A stretch of DNA of 64,000 bases from Methylobacterium crusticola (lineage in GTDB: Bacteria; Pseudomonadota; Alphaproteobacteria; Rhizobiales; Beijerinckiaceae), in NCBI RefSeq assembly GCF_003574465.1, contig NZ_QOWC01000014.1, positions 1 to 64,000 of the forward strand, given 5' to 3'. Under the pieces are notes generated by a model. The model was not told where the DNA came from and did no database searches. It saw only the letters and a program-made list of their open reading frames with translations. The position numbers and the translations under genes are program-made. Every line of letters begins with the position of its first letter. Position 1 is the stretch's first letter. Shown one piece after another: positions 15,797-23,556 of this stretch.

Positions 15797-16942
15797 TCAG
15801 ATCCGGTGTCGTATCTCGCGCACCCACGCAAGAAGGCGAACCTCCTGGCCATCGTCCGGATCCCGGTCGTGCGGAACAATGATGGGCTTGTGCTTGGTGT
15901 TAGATGAGCGCGGATGGAACTCGTAGCGATCTTGGTAGAGCTCGAGCTGCTTCACCGACAGCTCGCGCAGGTGCCCGCCATCGCGCATACGCTCGATCAC
16001 TACTACCATGCCAGTGTAGAGCGCCGCCCGTCCGCGAAGGCTCTCGAAATCAAGGCCAGACAAACGACTCCCGCCGATGATTGGCTGCGGCTTTAACGCA
16101 TCCATAGAATCGCCACGCACATCAAAGACCAGCATGCGAGCGTACGGATACTCTTCGTCGGCCAGGGCGGAGACGCGCGGCGGCGCTACATCAGAGAATT
16201 CGTCTACCTCTCGGAATGTGCCCGCCTCCACGACACCTCCATACATAGCTTCGACGACACGGCTGGCGGACAAGACTACCTCATCCTCGGGCGCCTCAGC
16301 CGGTGCGGTGGGAAGAACTGCGGCAGCTATTCCGGGCCGGTTGGCGCCGATGCCCGTGATGAGCCACGTCGCCGTGGTTGCAAGCGGTTTCGCGAGGGCA
16401 TTGAGAAGCGCGATGTCAAGGTGTGGCCGATCGCCATCCGTCACCAGTGATCGGCGTAGCCGACTGACGGCATCTGGCTGCTTCGCTTGTTCGGCGAGAC
16501 CTGCTTCCGAGAGTCCGACGTGAGCAATGCGTTGCTGCAACCGTATGAGAATCGGATGCTCGGTCCCAGTCGCCCCCGGCGACTCATGCGCCGCCTTCGA
16601 CATATCCCCAGCAATCGTCTGGGAAGTGCGTCGTGACTTCACGTGGGTCGGCGCGGTGCGCGTCCCCTCGGAACCCGCGAAATCGCCGGCGACTACACCC
16701 TTGTCAGGATCTGATATCTTCCCGAGCAGGAAATCCTCGCTTGTAGCGAGGGCGCGGGCCAAATTCGTGATGCTCTCGCCGCGTACGCTGATCTTGTGCC
16801 CACGCACTAAGTCGTTGATGAACGCAGTGTTTTTGAACCCACCGCGCCGGGCAGCCTCGGCCTGCGAGATGTCTCGCAGATCTAAGAGATAGCTCACCCG
16901 TTCCTGAAGCGTGTTCATATCGGAATTATCCGATAGCGTCAC
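15797..16942 (-). CDS. Prophage repressor (CI/LexA-like, S24 peptidase) with two HTH-like segments
   Basis: A 381-residue lysogeny repressor. The first HTH (about 10-75, ISQAEAARRGG ... FINDLVRGHK) is of XRE type. A second HTH-like segment (about 130-198) has a similar ending: compare LARALATSEDFLLG with LAKPLATTATWLITG. The C-terminal S24 domain carries S279 in RGDSMD and K331 in LSVKQ, the Ser-Lys pair used for RecA-stimulated self-cleavage. The start is GTG 16942 or ATG 16918; AGGCGGA lies just before the GTG. It faces the Cro-like gene across palindromic operators, so it should repress both directions and be inactivated by DNA damage. Confidence 0.88.
   Translation of the reverse strand: MTLSDNSDMNTLQERVSYLLDLRDISQAEAARRGGFKNTAFINDLVRGHKISVRGESITNLARALATSEDFLLGKISDPDKGVVAGDFAGSEGTRTAPTHVKSRRTSQTIAGDMSKAAHESPGATGTEHPILIRLQQRIAHVGLSEAGLAEQAKQPDAVSRLRRSLVTDGDRPHLDIALLNALAKPLATTATWLITGIGANRPGIAAAVLPTAPAEAPEDEVVLSASRVVEAMYGGVVEAGTFREVDEFSDVAPPRVSALADEEYPYARMLVFDVRGDSMDALKPQPIIGGSRLSGLDFESLRGRAALYTGMVVVIERMRDGGHLRELSVKQLELYQDRYEFHPRSSNTKHKPIIVPHDRDPDDGQEVRLLAWVREIRHRI
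16918..16935. promoter_or_regulatory. Palindrome overlapping the repressor start (operator candidate)
   Basis: TATCGG (16918-16923) and CCGATA (16930-16935) form a perfect inverted repeat with a 6-base AATTAT centre. It overlaps the repressor's ATG 16918, so it may allow autoregulation. Confidence 0.45.
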
Positions 16943-16961
16943 GGTTCCGCCTAGCCAGAAG

Positions 16962-17002
16962 TTTCTGATTGACCGTCAGCAAAATCTGATGTTTGCTGAC
17001 GG
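16962..17002. promoter_or_regulatory. Main operator between repressor and Cro-like gene
   Basis: CCGTCAGCAAA (16973-16983) and TTTGCTGACGG (16992-17002) are perfect 11-base inverted arms around ATCTGATG. A TTTCTGAT box precedes at 16962-16969. The palindrome ends one base before the Cro-like ATG at 17004, so binding would block its expression. The TTTCTGAT and AAAATCTGATG boxes recur at 14825-14861. Confidence 0.6.
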
Positions 17003-17003
17003 T

Positions 17004-17276
17004 ATGGAACAGACCCTCCGTGATCACCTGTTCGCCCTCCGCGACGTGTACTGCGCCCACACAGGCGCATCCTCGACGACGGTTGCTCAGGCCGCGTGCG
17101 GGGATTGGCGATTCTTCGACAAAGTCGGCGACGCGCCCGCAGCGTCATTTCGGATTCGCACCTACGACCGTGCGTGTCAGTGGTTCGCCGACCATTGGCC
17201 TGATGCCGTATCTTGGCCCAACGATATTCCGCGCCCGCTGCGCGACGCCGTCACAGCCGAAGCGGGGGCTGCCTGA
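17004..17276 (+). CDS. Cro-like phage regulator
   Basis: A 90-residue protein from ATG 17004 that opens the rightward transcript facing the repressor. The LRDVYCAHTGASSTTVAQAACGDWRFFDKV segment could form a helix-turn-helix. The ending, CQWFADHWPDAVSWPNDIPRP, is common in small Cro-like proteins of rhizobial and methylobacterial prophages. The start lies directly behind the operator palindrome with no clear ribosome-binding site; it may be leaderless, or begin at ATG 16989. It probably counters the repressor during lytic growth. Confidence 0.65.
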   Translation: MEQTLRDHLFALRDVYCAHTGASSTTVAQAACGDWRFFDKVGDAPAASFRIRTYDRACQWFADHWPDAVSWPNDIPRPLRDAVTAEAGAA

Positions 17277-17545
17277 TGCGCGCCCGCTGGATCCTCATCC
17301 GCTTGGCCCCCGAGGCGATCTCTTCGACCGCCGCCGCCCAGACGCCCCTAGCTACGGCGGCAGTCGATACGCCGGCCGGGTGCGCGACGCGACCGGCCGG
17401 CAAACCCTGGTCCCGCTACGCCCCCGAGGGCGTCGCGGCCCTGATGATCCTCGCGGGCTTGGTGCTCATCGCCGCCGGCCCGTGCCTCGCTCCGCCGGCG
17501 TCCGTCGCGCTGCGCGGCGCGCTCACGGCGGAAAGCCGGCCCTGA
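17276..17545 (+). CDS. Small membrane protein
   Basis: An 89-residue protein whose ATG overlaps the stop of the Cro-like gene (TGATG). One membrane-spanning helix is visible near 53-72 (GVAALMILAGLVLIAAGPCLA). The N-terminal region is Ala/Thr-rich. Function unknown; the coupling suggests early lytic expression. Confidence 0.55.
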   Translation: MRARWILIRLAPEAISSTAAAQTPLATAAVDTPAGCATRPAGKPWSRYAPEGVAALMILAGLVLIAAGPCLAPPASVALRGALTAESRP

Positions 17546-17669
17546 TGGACCGGCCTGCCGTCTTCCCGATCACGGTCTCCTCCCGCGGCCGTCCCGAAGT
17601 TCCTGCCGGCGCCGGTTCTGGGACCGGTAGGGGCGTGGCCCTCACGGGCGTTTCCTCCCAAGGTGACTG

Positions 17670-17698
17670 GCCGGAGCCCTCGCGGCTCCGGCCCTTTT
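17670..17698 (+). terminator. Rho-independent terminator
   Basis: GCCGGAGCC (17670-17678), a 5-base loop and GGCTCCGGC (17684-17692), then CCTTTT. The 9-bp stem is perfect. It follows the Cro-like and membrane-protein genes, so it may end the short immediate-early transcript. Confidence 0.7.
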
Positions 17699-17805
17699 GG
17701 GATTTCCGTTCCTCGTGCGCGACCCATGCCCACCAAAGCCGGTCGCGCTCAACCACACATCACGCCGCCTCCTCTCTGGCGCCGCCCGCCATGGGCCGCC
17801 CTACC

Positions 17806-17826
17806 GTGGTGTTAACAACACACCAC
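17806..17826. promoter_or_regulatory. Inverted repeat upstream of the 17841 gene
   Basis: GTGGTGT (17806-17812) and ACACCAC (17820-17826) are perfect arms around a 7-base TAACAAC centre, directly before the AGGAGG of the next gene. It may be an operator or a hairpin affecting translation. Confidence 0.4.
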
Positions 17827-17833
17827 AGGAGGT

Positions 17834-17891
17834 TTCCGAGATGTCGGAATTCTTCTCCGAGATCTCGGAAAAACCTTCCGAGCGCTCGGAA
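17834..17891. repeat. Three 16-bp palindromes with exact 21-bp spacing across a start codon
   Basis: TTCCGAGATGTCGGAA (17834-17849), CTCCGAGATCTCGGAA (17855-17870) and TTCCGAGCGCTCGGAA (17876-17891) have centres 21 bp apart, two helical turns. The third is a perfect palindrome. They overlap the ATG at 17841 and the first 17 codons, where they encode a heptad-like Ser-Glu repeat. The regular spacing favours cooperative protein binding on one DNA face. Confidence 0.6.
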
Positions 17892-18320
17892 CACCCTCCC
17901 GAGACACGCCGGATGACGACGCTGGAAGAGGCCGCTTTTCTCATCAAGGACGTCGCCGAGCCGCGGCCGGCCGGGGATTCCGTCAAGGCCGCCATCGACC
18001 GCGCGGCCCGGCGGGTCTCCGCCTTTCTCCAGGAGCCCATGCGTTATGGTCGGGCCGAGGACATCTGGCGGCGGGAAGCCCGGCGCATCTCCGCCGAGGA
18101 GATGGACGCGCTCCGCGCCGCTCACGCCCAGCGCCAGCGCGCGCTCGCGGACCAGGGCTGCGCGGTGGCTGAGGTGGCTGACCGCCTGGAGCACCTGGTT
18201 GCCCTCTGCGATGCGGGCGAGGCTCGGCTCGCTGTTGATCAGCTTCGGTGTGCGGCTCGTGCGGCGCGGCGATCGGCGAACGCGCTGGGGCGTCTGGCTG
18301 ACGCGCGGGCGGAGGCCTGA
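17841..18320 (+). CDS. Hypothetical phage protein with N-terminal Ser-Glu repeats
   Basis: A 159-residue protein. The start is well supported: AGGAGG lies eight bases before ATG 17841. Residues 2-22 form three 7-residue units (SEFFSEI, SEKPSER, SEHPPET) produced by the palindrome array. The rest is helical and charged, with a long DRLEHLVALCDAGEARLAVDQL-type helix that could form a coiled coil. No family recognised. It is the first gene after a terminator and probably opens the replication operon. Confidence 0.6.
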   Translation: MSEFFSEISEKPSERSEHPPETRRMTTLEEAAFLIKDVAEPRPAGDSVKAAIDRAARRVSAFLQEPMRYGRAEDIWRREARRISAEEMDALRAAHAQRQRALADQGCAVAEVADRLEHLVALCDAGEARLAVDQLRCAARAARRSANALGRLADARAEA

Positions 18321-18480
18321 GCGATGACCCGTCGCCGCCTCAGCACCGGTCCTCCGGCCCCCATCATCCCGGCGGAGGACCCATCGTCGTCATCTAACCC
18401 ATAGGCCGCCAGAGCCGGATCACCGGCCGCCCGGCCACCGCGCCCACCCGTCCGTGGCGCGCATTTCAGGGGCCTCGATC

Positions 18481-18849
18481 ATGGTACAACCGAGTGTGCG
18501 TCCGCGCGTGGCGGTTGCCGCGTCGCTCCTTCTGTGCGCCCCGCATCCCGGCTCGGACGGCGTGCTGGCCTACGTCGACCTCCTGCGCGACGAGGCCGCG
18601 TACTTGCTCCGCCGCTACGGCGTCGAACGCCGCGGCCTCAGCGACGAGGAGGCGGACGAGGCCGCGCGCCTCGCCGGTACCGCACAGGATCTCCTAACCC
18701 TTGCCGACCTCTACCTGCACAGCGCCACCCCGTATCGGGATGACCCACGCACCGCCCGAGCGCCCTGCCACGCGCCGGCCCCGCTGCCCGGCCACCTCCT
18801 GGTGCGCCCCAGGGAGGGCGCCCCGACCGATCTCCAGGTGCGGGGGTGA
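18481..18849 (+). CDS. Hypothetical phage protein
   Basis: A 122-residue protein from ATG 18481, preceded by AGGGG eight bases upstream. A GTG at 18454 would add nine residues. It has a helical middle (DGVLAYVDLLRDEAAYLLRR and AARLAGTAQDLLTLADLYL). The final LADLYLHSATPYRDD resembles the LADLYEHCPTLYPVV region of the next gene, so the two share a small domain. Function unknown. Confidence 0.55.
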   Translation: MVQPSVRPRVAVAASLLLCAPHPGSDGVLAYVDLLRDEAAYLLRRYGVERRGLSDEEADEAARLAGTAQDLLTLADLYLHSATPYRDDPRTARAPCHAPAPLPGHLLVRPREGAPTDLQVRG

Positions 18850-19634
18850 GCATGGCCACGCGCGCCTGCCCCGTCTGGTCCCCGAAGGACATCCGCCGCG
18901 CGGTCCCGAAGCCGGCTCCGATGCTCCCCCCGGCCTCCGCGCCGATCCCGGAACCCTGCACACCCGCCTGCCCGCACAGCGCGGCCCCGCTCGACCTCGA
19001 GGGTCTCTACGCCCAGGTCGAGGCGGATCGGATGGCCCGGCTCGCACCTCCTACGGCCCCGGCGCCTGTCCCTCCTGTCGCGCCCGCGACCGTTACTGAT
19101 CCGGTCGACAGCCCGCGCCGCGCTCGCGCCGTGGCCAAACCGACCGCCCAACGTCGCCCAAGCGCCAGCGCCCCGACCAAGGGCGCCCAGGCCGTCGCGC
19201 GCATCGAGGCGCAGGCCCTCACCACCGGCGCGCGCCCGGCCCCGGTTGCACCCGCTCGCCCGGTCGTGACGATCCAGGCGGCCACGCATCGGGGCCGCGT
19301 GGCCAGTGACTTCCCGAACGCCGACGCCTTCATCCTGGCGCCGACGCCGGGCGGCATGCCGTCCCGCATCTTCGCCGAGCTCCTGCGCCGCCGGGCCGCC
19401 GCGGTGCACGCCGACATCTTCGCCGGCGAGCCTGAGGCGAGGGCTTGGCGCCGCGACGTCGCCCGTGAGGATCTCCGCGCCCTCGCCGACCTCTACGAGC
19501 ACTGCCCGACCCTCTACCCCGTCGTGACGATCCGCGAGAGCGACGGCCTCGCGATCAACGGTGACGCCCTACGCGCCGCCGTCCAGCGCTTGGGCGGCGG
19601 CTCCTCGCCCGCCCTCGCCTGCGTTGAGGGCTGA
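18846..19634 (+). CDS. Hypothetical Pro/Ala-rich phage protein
   Basis: About 262 residues from GTG 18846, which overlaps the previous TGA; ATG 18852 is an alternative. Residues 10-150 are Pro/Ala-rich and probably disordered. The C-terminal third is folded-looking, with RGRVASDFPNADAFILAPTPGGMPSRIF and a helical LRALADLYEHCPTLYPVVT. It precedes the primase gene by four bases and may be a replication accessory protein, a guess from position only. Confidence 0.55.
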   Translation: MSMATRACPVWSPKDIRRAVPKPAPMLPPASAPIPEPCTPACPHSAAPLDLEGLYAQVEADRMARLAPPTAPAPVPPVAPATVTDPVDSPRRARAVAKPTAQRRPSASAPTKGAQAVARIEAQALTTGARPAPVAPARPVVTIQAATHRGRVASDFPNADAFILAPTPGGMPSRIFAELLRRRAAAVHADIFAGEPEARAWRRDVAREDLRALADLYEHCPTLYPVVTIRESDGLAINGDALRAAVQRLGGGSSPALACVEG

Positions 19635-19638
19635 GACC

Positions 19639-20859
19639 GTGGGCTCGGCCGCGCACGACGCCTGGGTTGAGGAGGCCCGCGCCGCGGACCTCGTCGCCTA
19701 CGCGCGCGCCCGCTCGCCCAAGATCCTGCGCACCACCACCGAGTGGATCGGCCCGTGCCCCGGCTGCGGCGGCACCGACCGCTTCGGCATCTCGCTGCGC
19801 AAGAGCATCTGGTCGTGCCGGCAGGGCGGGGGCACGCCGATCGGCGGCGACGTCATCGCCCTGGTGCAGCACGTCGAGGGCTGCGACTTCCGCACCGCCT
19901 GCACGATCCTGACTGGACGCCGCCCTCCAGGGGTCGAACCCGAGACGGAGGCCGAGCGCGCCGAGCGGCGCGCCGTTCGGGCGGCGCGCGAGGTGGCGTC
20001 CCGTGCGAAGGCTGCGGCGGCCGAGCGGGAGAGTGCGCGTTTCCGCGAGGCTGAGCGGGAGCGGCTTCGGGATCTCTGGCGCGCCGCCGGGCCCGTCGCC
20101 GATTCGCCGGCGGAGGCCTACCTGGCGCGACGCGGACTTGCGCCCCCGCATGGTGCTGATCTGCGGTGCGCGCTTGCCCATCCCTTCTTCGCGTCGGGGG
20201 CGCACGGTGCAGCGGTGCTGCACCGCGGTCCAGCGCTTCTGGCCGCGATCCGCGGCCCGGGTACCGGTCCGGAAGGTCGCTTCGCAGGCCTGCACGCGAC
20301 CTGGATCGACCTCGACGCCCCGGACGGCAAGCTCCGGCTCGCCGACCCCGCCACCGGCGAGTGCCTGCCGGCCCGCAAGGCCCGGGGCTCGGTCACCGAC
20401 GGCCGGATCGAGCTCGTGCGCGTCGTCGACCCCGTCCGCCTGGTGCTGGGAGAGGGGATCGAGACGGTGCTCTCGGCCTGGGAGGCCTTGCGCGCCTGCC
20501 GCCCCGTCTTCGTCGAGGGGTGCGCCTTCTGGTCCGGCGTCGCGCTCGGCAACATCGCCGGGAAGGCGGCCGACACCGTACCCCACCCATCCGAGCGGCG
20601 GCTCGACCGGGCCGGGCGCCTGCGCCGCCTCTTCGTGCCGAGCGGGACCCCGGCCGATGACGCCGGCCCCGGCATTCCGATCCCGCCCTCCGTCCGCGAG
20701 CTCTGGCTCTGCGGCGACGGCGATTCGGACCGGTTCGCCACCACCCTCGCCCTCGAGCGCGCCCGCCGCCGCTACGCCCGACCCGGCCTCTCGGTCGAGA
20801 TCGCCTGGGCGCCCGAGGGCCAGGATTTCAACGACGTGCTTCGGAGTGCCGCCGCGTGA
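19639..20859 (+). CDS. Phage DNA primase (CHC2 zinc finger and Toprim)
   Basis: A 406-residue protein that should lay down RNA primers for phage DNA replication. The N-terminal zinc-binding region has C40, C43 and C60 (CPGCGGTDRFG ... WSC). A charged helical linker follows. The Toprim domain begins with LVLGEGIETVLSAWEA (about 268-282), whose Glu is catalytic, and contains the acidic CGDGDSD near 350. GTG 19639 is chosen because GAGG lies nine bases upstream and the frame before it is the shadow of the previous gene. The next gene overlaps its stop codon. The D5-like helicase downstream is the likely partner. Confidence 0.88.
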   Translation: MGSAAHDAWVEEARAADLVAYARARSPKILRTTTEWIGPCPGCGGTDRFGISLRKSIWSCRQGGGTPIGGDVIALVQHVEGCDFRTACTILTGRRPPGVEPETEAERAERRAVRAAREVASRAKAAAAERESARFREAERERLRDLWRAAGPVADSPAEAYLARRGLAPPHGADLRCALAHPFFASGAHGAAVLHRGPALLAAIRGPGTGPEGRFAGLHATWIDLDAPDGKLRLADPATGECLPARKARGSVTDGRIELVRVVDPVRLVLGEGIETVLSAWEALRACRPVFVEGCAFWSGVALGNIAGKAADTVPHPSERRLDRAGRLRRLFVPSGTPADDAGPGIPIPPSVRELWLCGDGDSDRFATTLALERARRRYARPGLSVEIAWAPEGQDFNDVLRSAAA

Positions 20860-21434
20860 TGCCCGCCATGCCCCCCGTCTGCGAGGTATCGATCGCTCTC
20901 GACCGAGCCACGGCGGCTCGGCTCGCGCCGCCGCCACCCCGGCGCTCGGCGCGCGAGCCCGAGGGCGTCCGTGCCGCGGGCCCGGCTCGGAGCTTCGCAG
21001 GCCTGACCGTCAGCATCGGGGCGGTGGCGCGCCAAGCCATTGCCGAAGCGCGGGCCAAGCGCGCCGGGACCGAGGCCGTGCTGCCGCTCGCCCCCGAGCC
21101 CGCTCCCATCTCGATCAGCCTCGCGCCGCCCCGCGACCTCGCTGACGCGCTCGCCGGCTACACGTTCGCACAGCTCTACACCCATGCCCTCGACGGCCTG
21201 CGCCGGGCCAGGATCAACCTCGAACACGCCGAGGATCTGGCCTCGGGTCGGCACGAGCCCCGCGAACTACGCCGCGACCCAACCGCGTTCGCGCCCACTC
21301 CCGGCTGCGTCGCCGAGTTCGTCGCCACCGCCCGCGTCAAGGCTGCCGAGGCCGAGGCGCTGTGCGCGGTCCTCGCCCTGTGCGCCGGGCGGGAGCCACT
21401 GGTCGCCCAGGCGCTCGCGGGGGAGGGGGCCTGA
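20856..21434 (+). CDS. Hypothetical phage protein in the replication operon
   Basis: A 192-residue protein beginning at GTG 20856 or ATG 20859, overlapping the primase stop. The first 90 residues are Ala/Pro/Arg-rich. The C-terminal half is helical (FAQLYTHALDGLRRARINLEHAEDL, then a second long helix). No family recognised. Its place between primase and helicase suggests a replication role. Confidence 0.55.
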   Translation: MMPAMPPVCEVSIALDRATAARLAPPPPRRSAREPEGVRAAGPARSFAGLTVSIGAVARQAIAEARAKRAGTEAVLPLAPEPAPISISLAPPRDLADALAGYTFAQLYTHALDGLRRARINLEHAEDLASGRHEPRELRRDPTAFAPTPGCVAEFVATARVKAAEAEALCAVLALCAGREPLVAQALAGEGA

Positions 21435-21480
21435 ACCCCCTCTCACTTTCACCATCTCAGAGCCTCGTGTGAGCCCGCCC

Positions 21481-22971
21481 GTGTCCGACGACCCCAAAGA
21501 CCGCATCGCGGGCGCCTTCGCCTCGGCCTCCGTCCTCAGCGAGCACGAGGCCGTGCCCGGCTTGCAGGAGCCCCTCGACGAAGGCGACGACGGCGACAGC
21601 GACGCCCCGGTGTCCGAGGACGGCGACGGCCCGGCCGACCCGCGCCCCATGGGCTTCGACCTTGGCGCCATGAACCGGGAGTACGCCCTGGTGCTGATGG
21701 GCTCGAAGGCCGTGATCATGCAGCAGCAGGAGGGGGGCCCGATCGAGGACCGGGTCAAGCTGCTTACCCTCGACGCCTTCCGCGCCTGGTTCATGAACCG
21801 GCCGACCGAGATCCTCGACAAGGACGGCAAGATCAAGCGCGTCACCTGGGCCGCGCGCTGGCTGGTGAGCCGCGAGCGTCGGCAGTACCGCGGGATCGAG
21901 TTCTTCCCCGATCCCGACAACGAGCCGAACACGCCCGGCTACTTCAACCTCTGGCAGGGCTTCGCTGTCACGCCGCGGGCGAAGGCGAACGGCTACGGCG
22001 TCTTCCGCGATCACCTCCTGACCAACGTCTGCGGCGGGTCGAAGACCCTGTTCGACTGGGTCTTCGGCTGGTTCGCCCACATCGTGCAGCGCCCGCGCGA
22101 ACGCATCGGCACGGCCGTGGTGATGCGCGGCAAGATGGGCTCGGGCAAGTCCGTCGTCGGCGACGTCTTCGGCTCGCTCATCGCCAGCCACTTCTTCCTG
22201 GTCGACGATCCCCGCTACCTCGTGGGTCAGTTCAACGCCCACATGGCGAGCTGCCTTCTGCTGCAGGCGGATGAAGGCTTCTGGGCCGGCGATAAGGCCG
22301 CCGAGGGCCGCCTCAAGGGTCTCGTTACGGCCGAGACGCAGATGATCGAGTCGAAGGGGGTCGACCCGATCCGGCTCAAGAACTTCGTGCGCCTGCTCAT
22401 CACCTCGAACGAGGATTGGGTGATCCCGGCCGGCAAGGATGAGCGGCGCTTCTGCGTGATCGATGTCGGATCGGGCTGCGCGCAGAACAAGGAGTACTTC
22501 GCCGAGCTGTACCGTGAGATGGGCGACGGCGGCCGTGAGGCGCTGCTGCACGACCTGCTCAGCTTCGATCTCACCAAGGTCAACCTGCGCCAGATCCCGC
22601 GCACCGAAGCGCTCCTCGAGCAGAAGCTGCGCTCGCTCGACACGGTCGAATCGTGGTGGTTCGAGCGGCTCGCCGCGGGCTCGTGCCTGTCGAAAGAAGC
22701 GCGCTGGCACCCGCACATCCCGGGTGAGGCGCTGTTCGACGACTACATTGTCACCGCCGACAAGATTGGCGTCCGGCGCAAATCCGAGCTGATTGCCTTC
22801 GGGATCAAGATGCGCAAGCTGATCCCCGGCCTCGCCCGCAAGCGGTGCCACTTCGACGGCTCGACGGATCGGATGTGGTGCTACGTGCTGCCGCCGCTCG
22901 CCGCCTGCCGCGAGATGTTCGAGGCCGAGGTCAACCAGGCCGTGACCTGGGACGGGGAGGGGGAGCCGTGA
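21481..22971 (+). CDS. Phage replicative helicase (D5/DUF5906-like ATPase)
   Basis: A 496-residue protein. A disordered acidic N-terminus (to about 55) precedes a D5-type SF3-like helicase core with Walker A GKMGSGKS (about 217-224), an LLQADEGFW Walker B (about 260-267) and RLLITSNEDW, which carries the sensor Asn. Such enzymes unwind DNA with a linked primase. GTG 21481 is chosen; GTG 21469 is also possible. The C-terminus (WYERL-type, residues about 395-490) resembles the winged-helix end of this family. A repeat-rich non-coding region follows directly, consistent with an adjacent replication origin. Confidence 0.85.
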   Translation: MSDDPKDRIAGAFASASVLSEHEAVPGLQEPLDEGDDGDSDAPVSEDGDGPADPRPMGFDLGAMNREYALVLMGSKAVIMQQQEGGPIEDRVKLLTLDAFRAWFMNRPTEILDKDGKIKRVTWAARWLVSRERRQYRGIEFFPDPDNEPNTPGYFNLWQGFAVTPRAKANGYGVFRDHLLTNVCGGSKTLFDWVFGWFAHIVQRPRERIGTAVVMRGKMGSGKSVVGDVFGSLIASHFFLVDDPRYLVGQFNAHMASCLLLQADEGFWAGDKAAEGRLKGLVTAETQMIESKGVDPIRLKNFVRLLITSNEDWVIPAGKDERRFCVIDVGSGCAQNKEYFAELYREMGDGGREALLHDLLSFDLTKVNLRQIPRTEALLEQKLRSLDTVESWWFERLAAGSCLSKEARWHPHIPGEALFDDYIVTADKIGVRRKSELIAFGIKMRKLIPGLARKRCHFDGSTDRMWCYVLPPLAACREMFEAEVNQAVTWDGEGEP

Positions 22972-23146
22972 GAGACCGGGCAGGAAGGGGTGAATCACGC
23001 TGCGGCGGCGCGCACCATCGCACGCCCCGGGTTGGCTGCGCCCGAGAGACCGGCAAGGAAGGGGTGAATCGCTCCTGTCGCGCGCGGCCGCGCCGTGCCA
23101 ACCCGGGATCGGATGTCGCGAGAGACCGGGAAGGAAGGGGTGAATC
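22970..23146 (+). repeat. Three direct 27-base repeats
   Basis: Copies at 22970-22996, 23044-23070 and 23120-23146, spaced 74 and 76 bases apart. Each begins GAGAGACCGG and ends AGGAAGGGGTGAATC, with variation only at two or three central positions. The first starts at the helicase stop codon. A 20-base part of the unit recurs inverted at 23282-23301. Confidence 0.85.
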
Positions 23147-23150
23147 GCCC

Positions 23151-23178
23151 GTCTGTCCCAAGTCGAGTTGGGACAGAC
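23151..23178. repeat. Perfect hairpin with 11-bp arms
   Basis: GTCTGTCCCAA (23151-23161) and TTGGGACAGAC (23168-23178) around GTCGAG. Each arm holds one copy of the TGTCCCAA box. Confidence 0.85.
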
Positions 23179-23204
23179 GACGAACATGGGACAGCGCAAC
23201 TCAT

Positions 23205-23388
23205 TGATTTTAAAGGGGTTTTCCCATCTGTCCCAAGTGTCCCAACTTTTTTCGCGCCCGCGCGCGTAAAAGCGCGTTTATCCCTTCCTTCCCGGTCTCT
23301 CGCGGAACGCCAATCGGAGCCGTGAATGACTCACGTGAGGCTGAAACATGGGACACTTGGGACAGATGGGATAACCCCTTTGAAATCA
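23205..23388. repeat. Large inverted repeat, 40-base arms
   Basis: Arm 23205-23244 is the reverse complement of 23349-23388 at 38 of 40 positions, with a 104-base interval. Each arm contains tandem TGTCCCAA boxes one base apart. The interval holds the inverted partial copy of the 27-base repeat. Further boxes lie at 23400-23407, 23431-23438 and 23440-23447. Confidence 0.85.
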
Positions 23389-23556
23389 GATACTTAGCTT
23401 GTCCCAACTTGATTCTTTGATCTTCTAGAGTTGGGACAGTTGGGACAAAGGCCGTCGAAGGGCGGTGTTGCCGCGCTAAATCGGCGATCGCAACCCGGCT
23501 TAAACCATTGATCCTGCATCATAAACGCTTCTCCAGTCGCGTACGAGGCGGGTGTC

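Larger units (their letters stand above)
22970..23450. repeat. Repeat-dense non-coding region, candidate phage replication origin
   Basis: Nearly 600 bases without a gene follow the helicase. They contain three direct copies of a 27-base unit, one partial inverted copy of it, an 11-bp-arm hairpin, a 40-bp inverted repeat with two mismatches and at least eight exact copies of TTGGGACA or its complement. Two further ATGGGACA near-copies are at 23186 and 23348. This iteron-like organisation beside primase and helicase genes suggests an origin; the function is inferred. Confidence 0.55.

Noticed and set aside
17545-17916. A frame starting at the ATG that overlaps the membrane-protein stop codon.
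   Set aside because: It runs through a strong terminator and the ribosome-binding site of the next gene, and its product is Ser/Arg/Pro-rich without pattern.
22970-23146. Three spaced 27-base repeats that could suggest a CRISPR array.
   Set aside because: Only three copies, intervals of about 48 bases of related and repeat-containing sequence, no cas genes, and further boxes and inverted repeats around. An origin fits better.
21457-23199. A long open frame on the minus strand opposite the helicase.
   Set aside because: It mirrors the codon pattern of the real gene in GC-rich DNA, and its product is low-complexity without family features. The same holds for long antisense frames opposite the primase, terminase, portal, sheath and tape measure genes.
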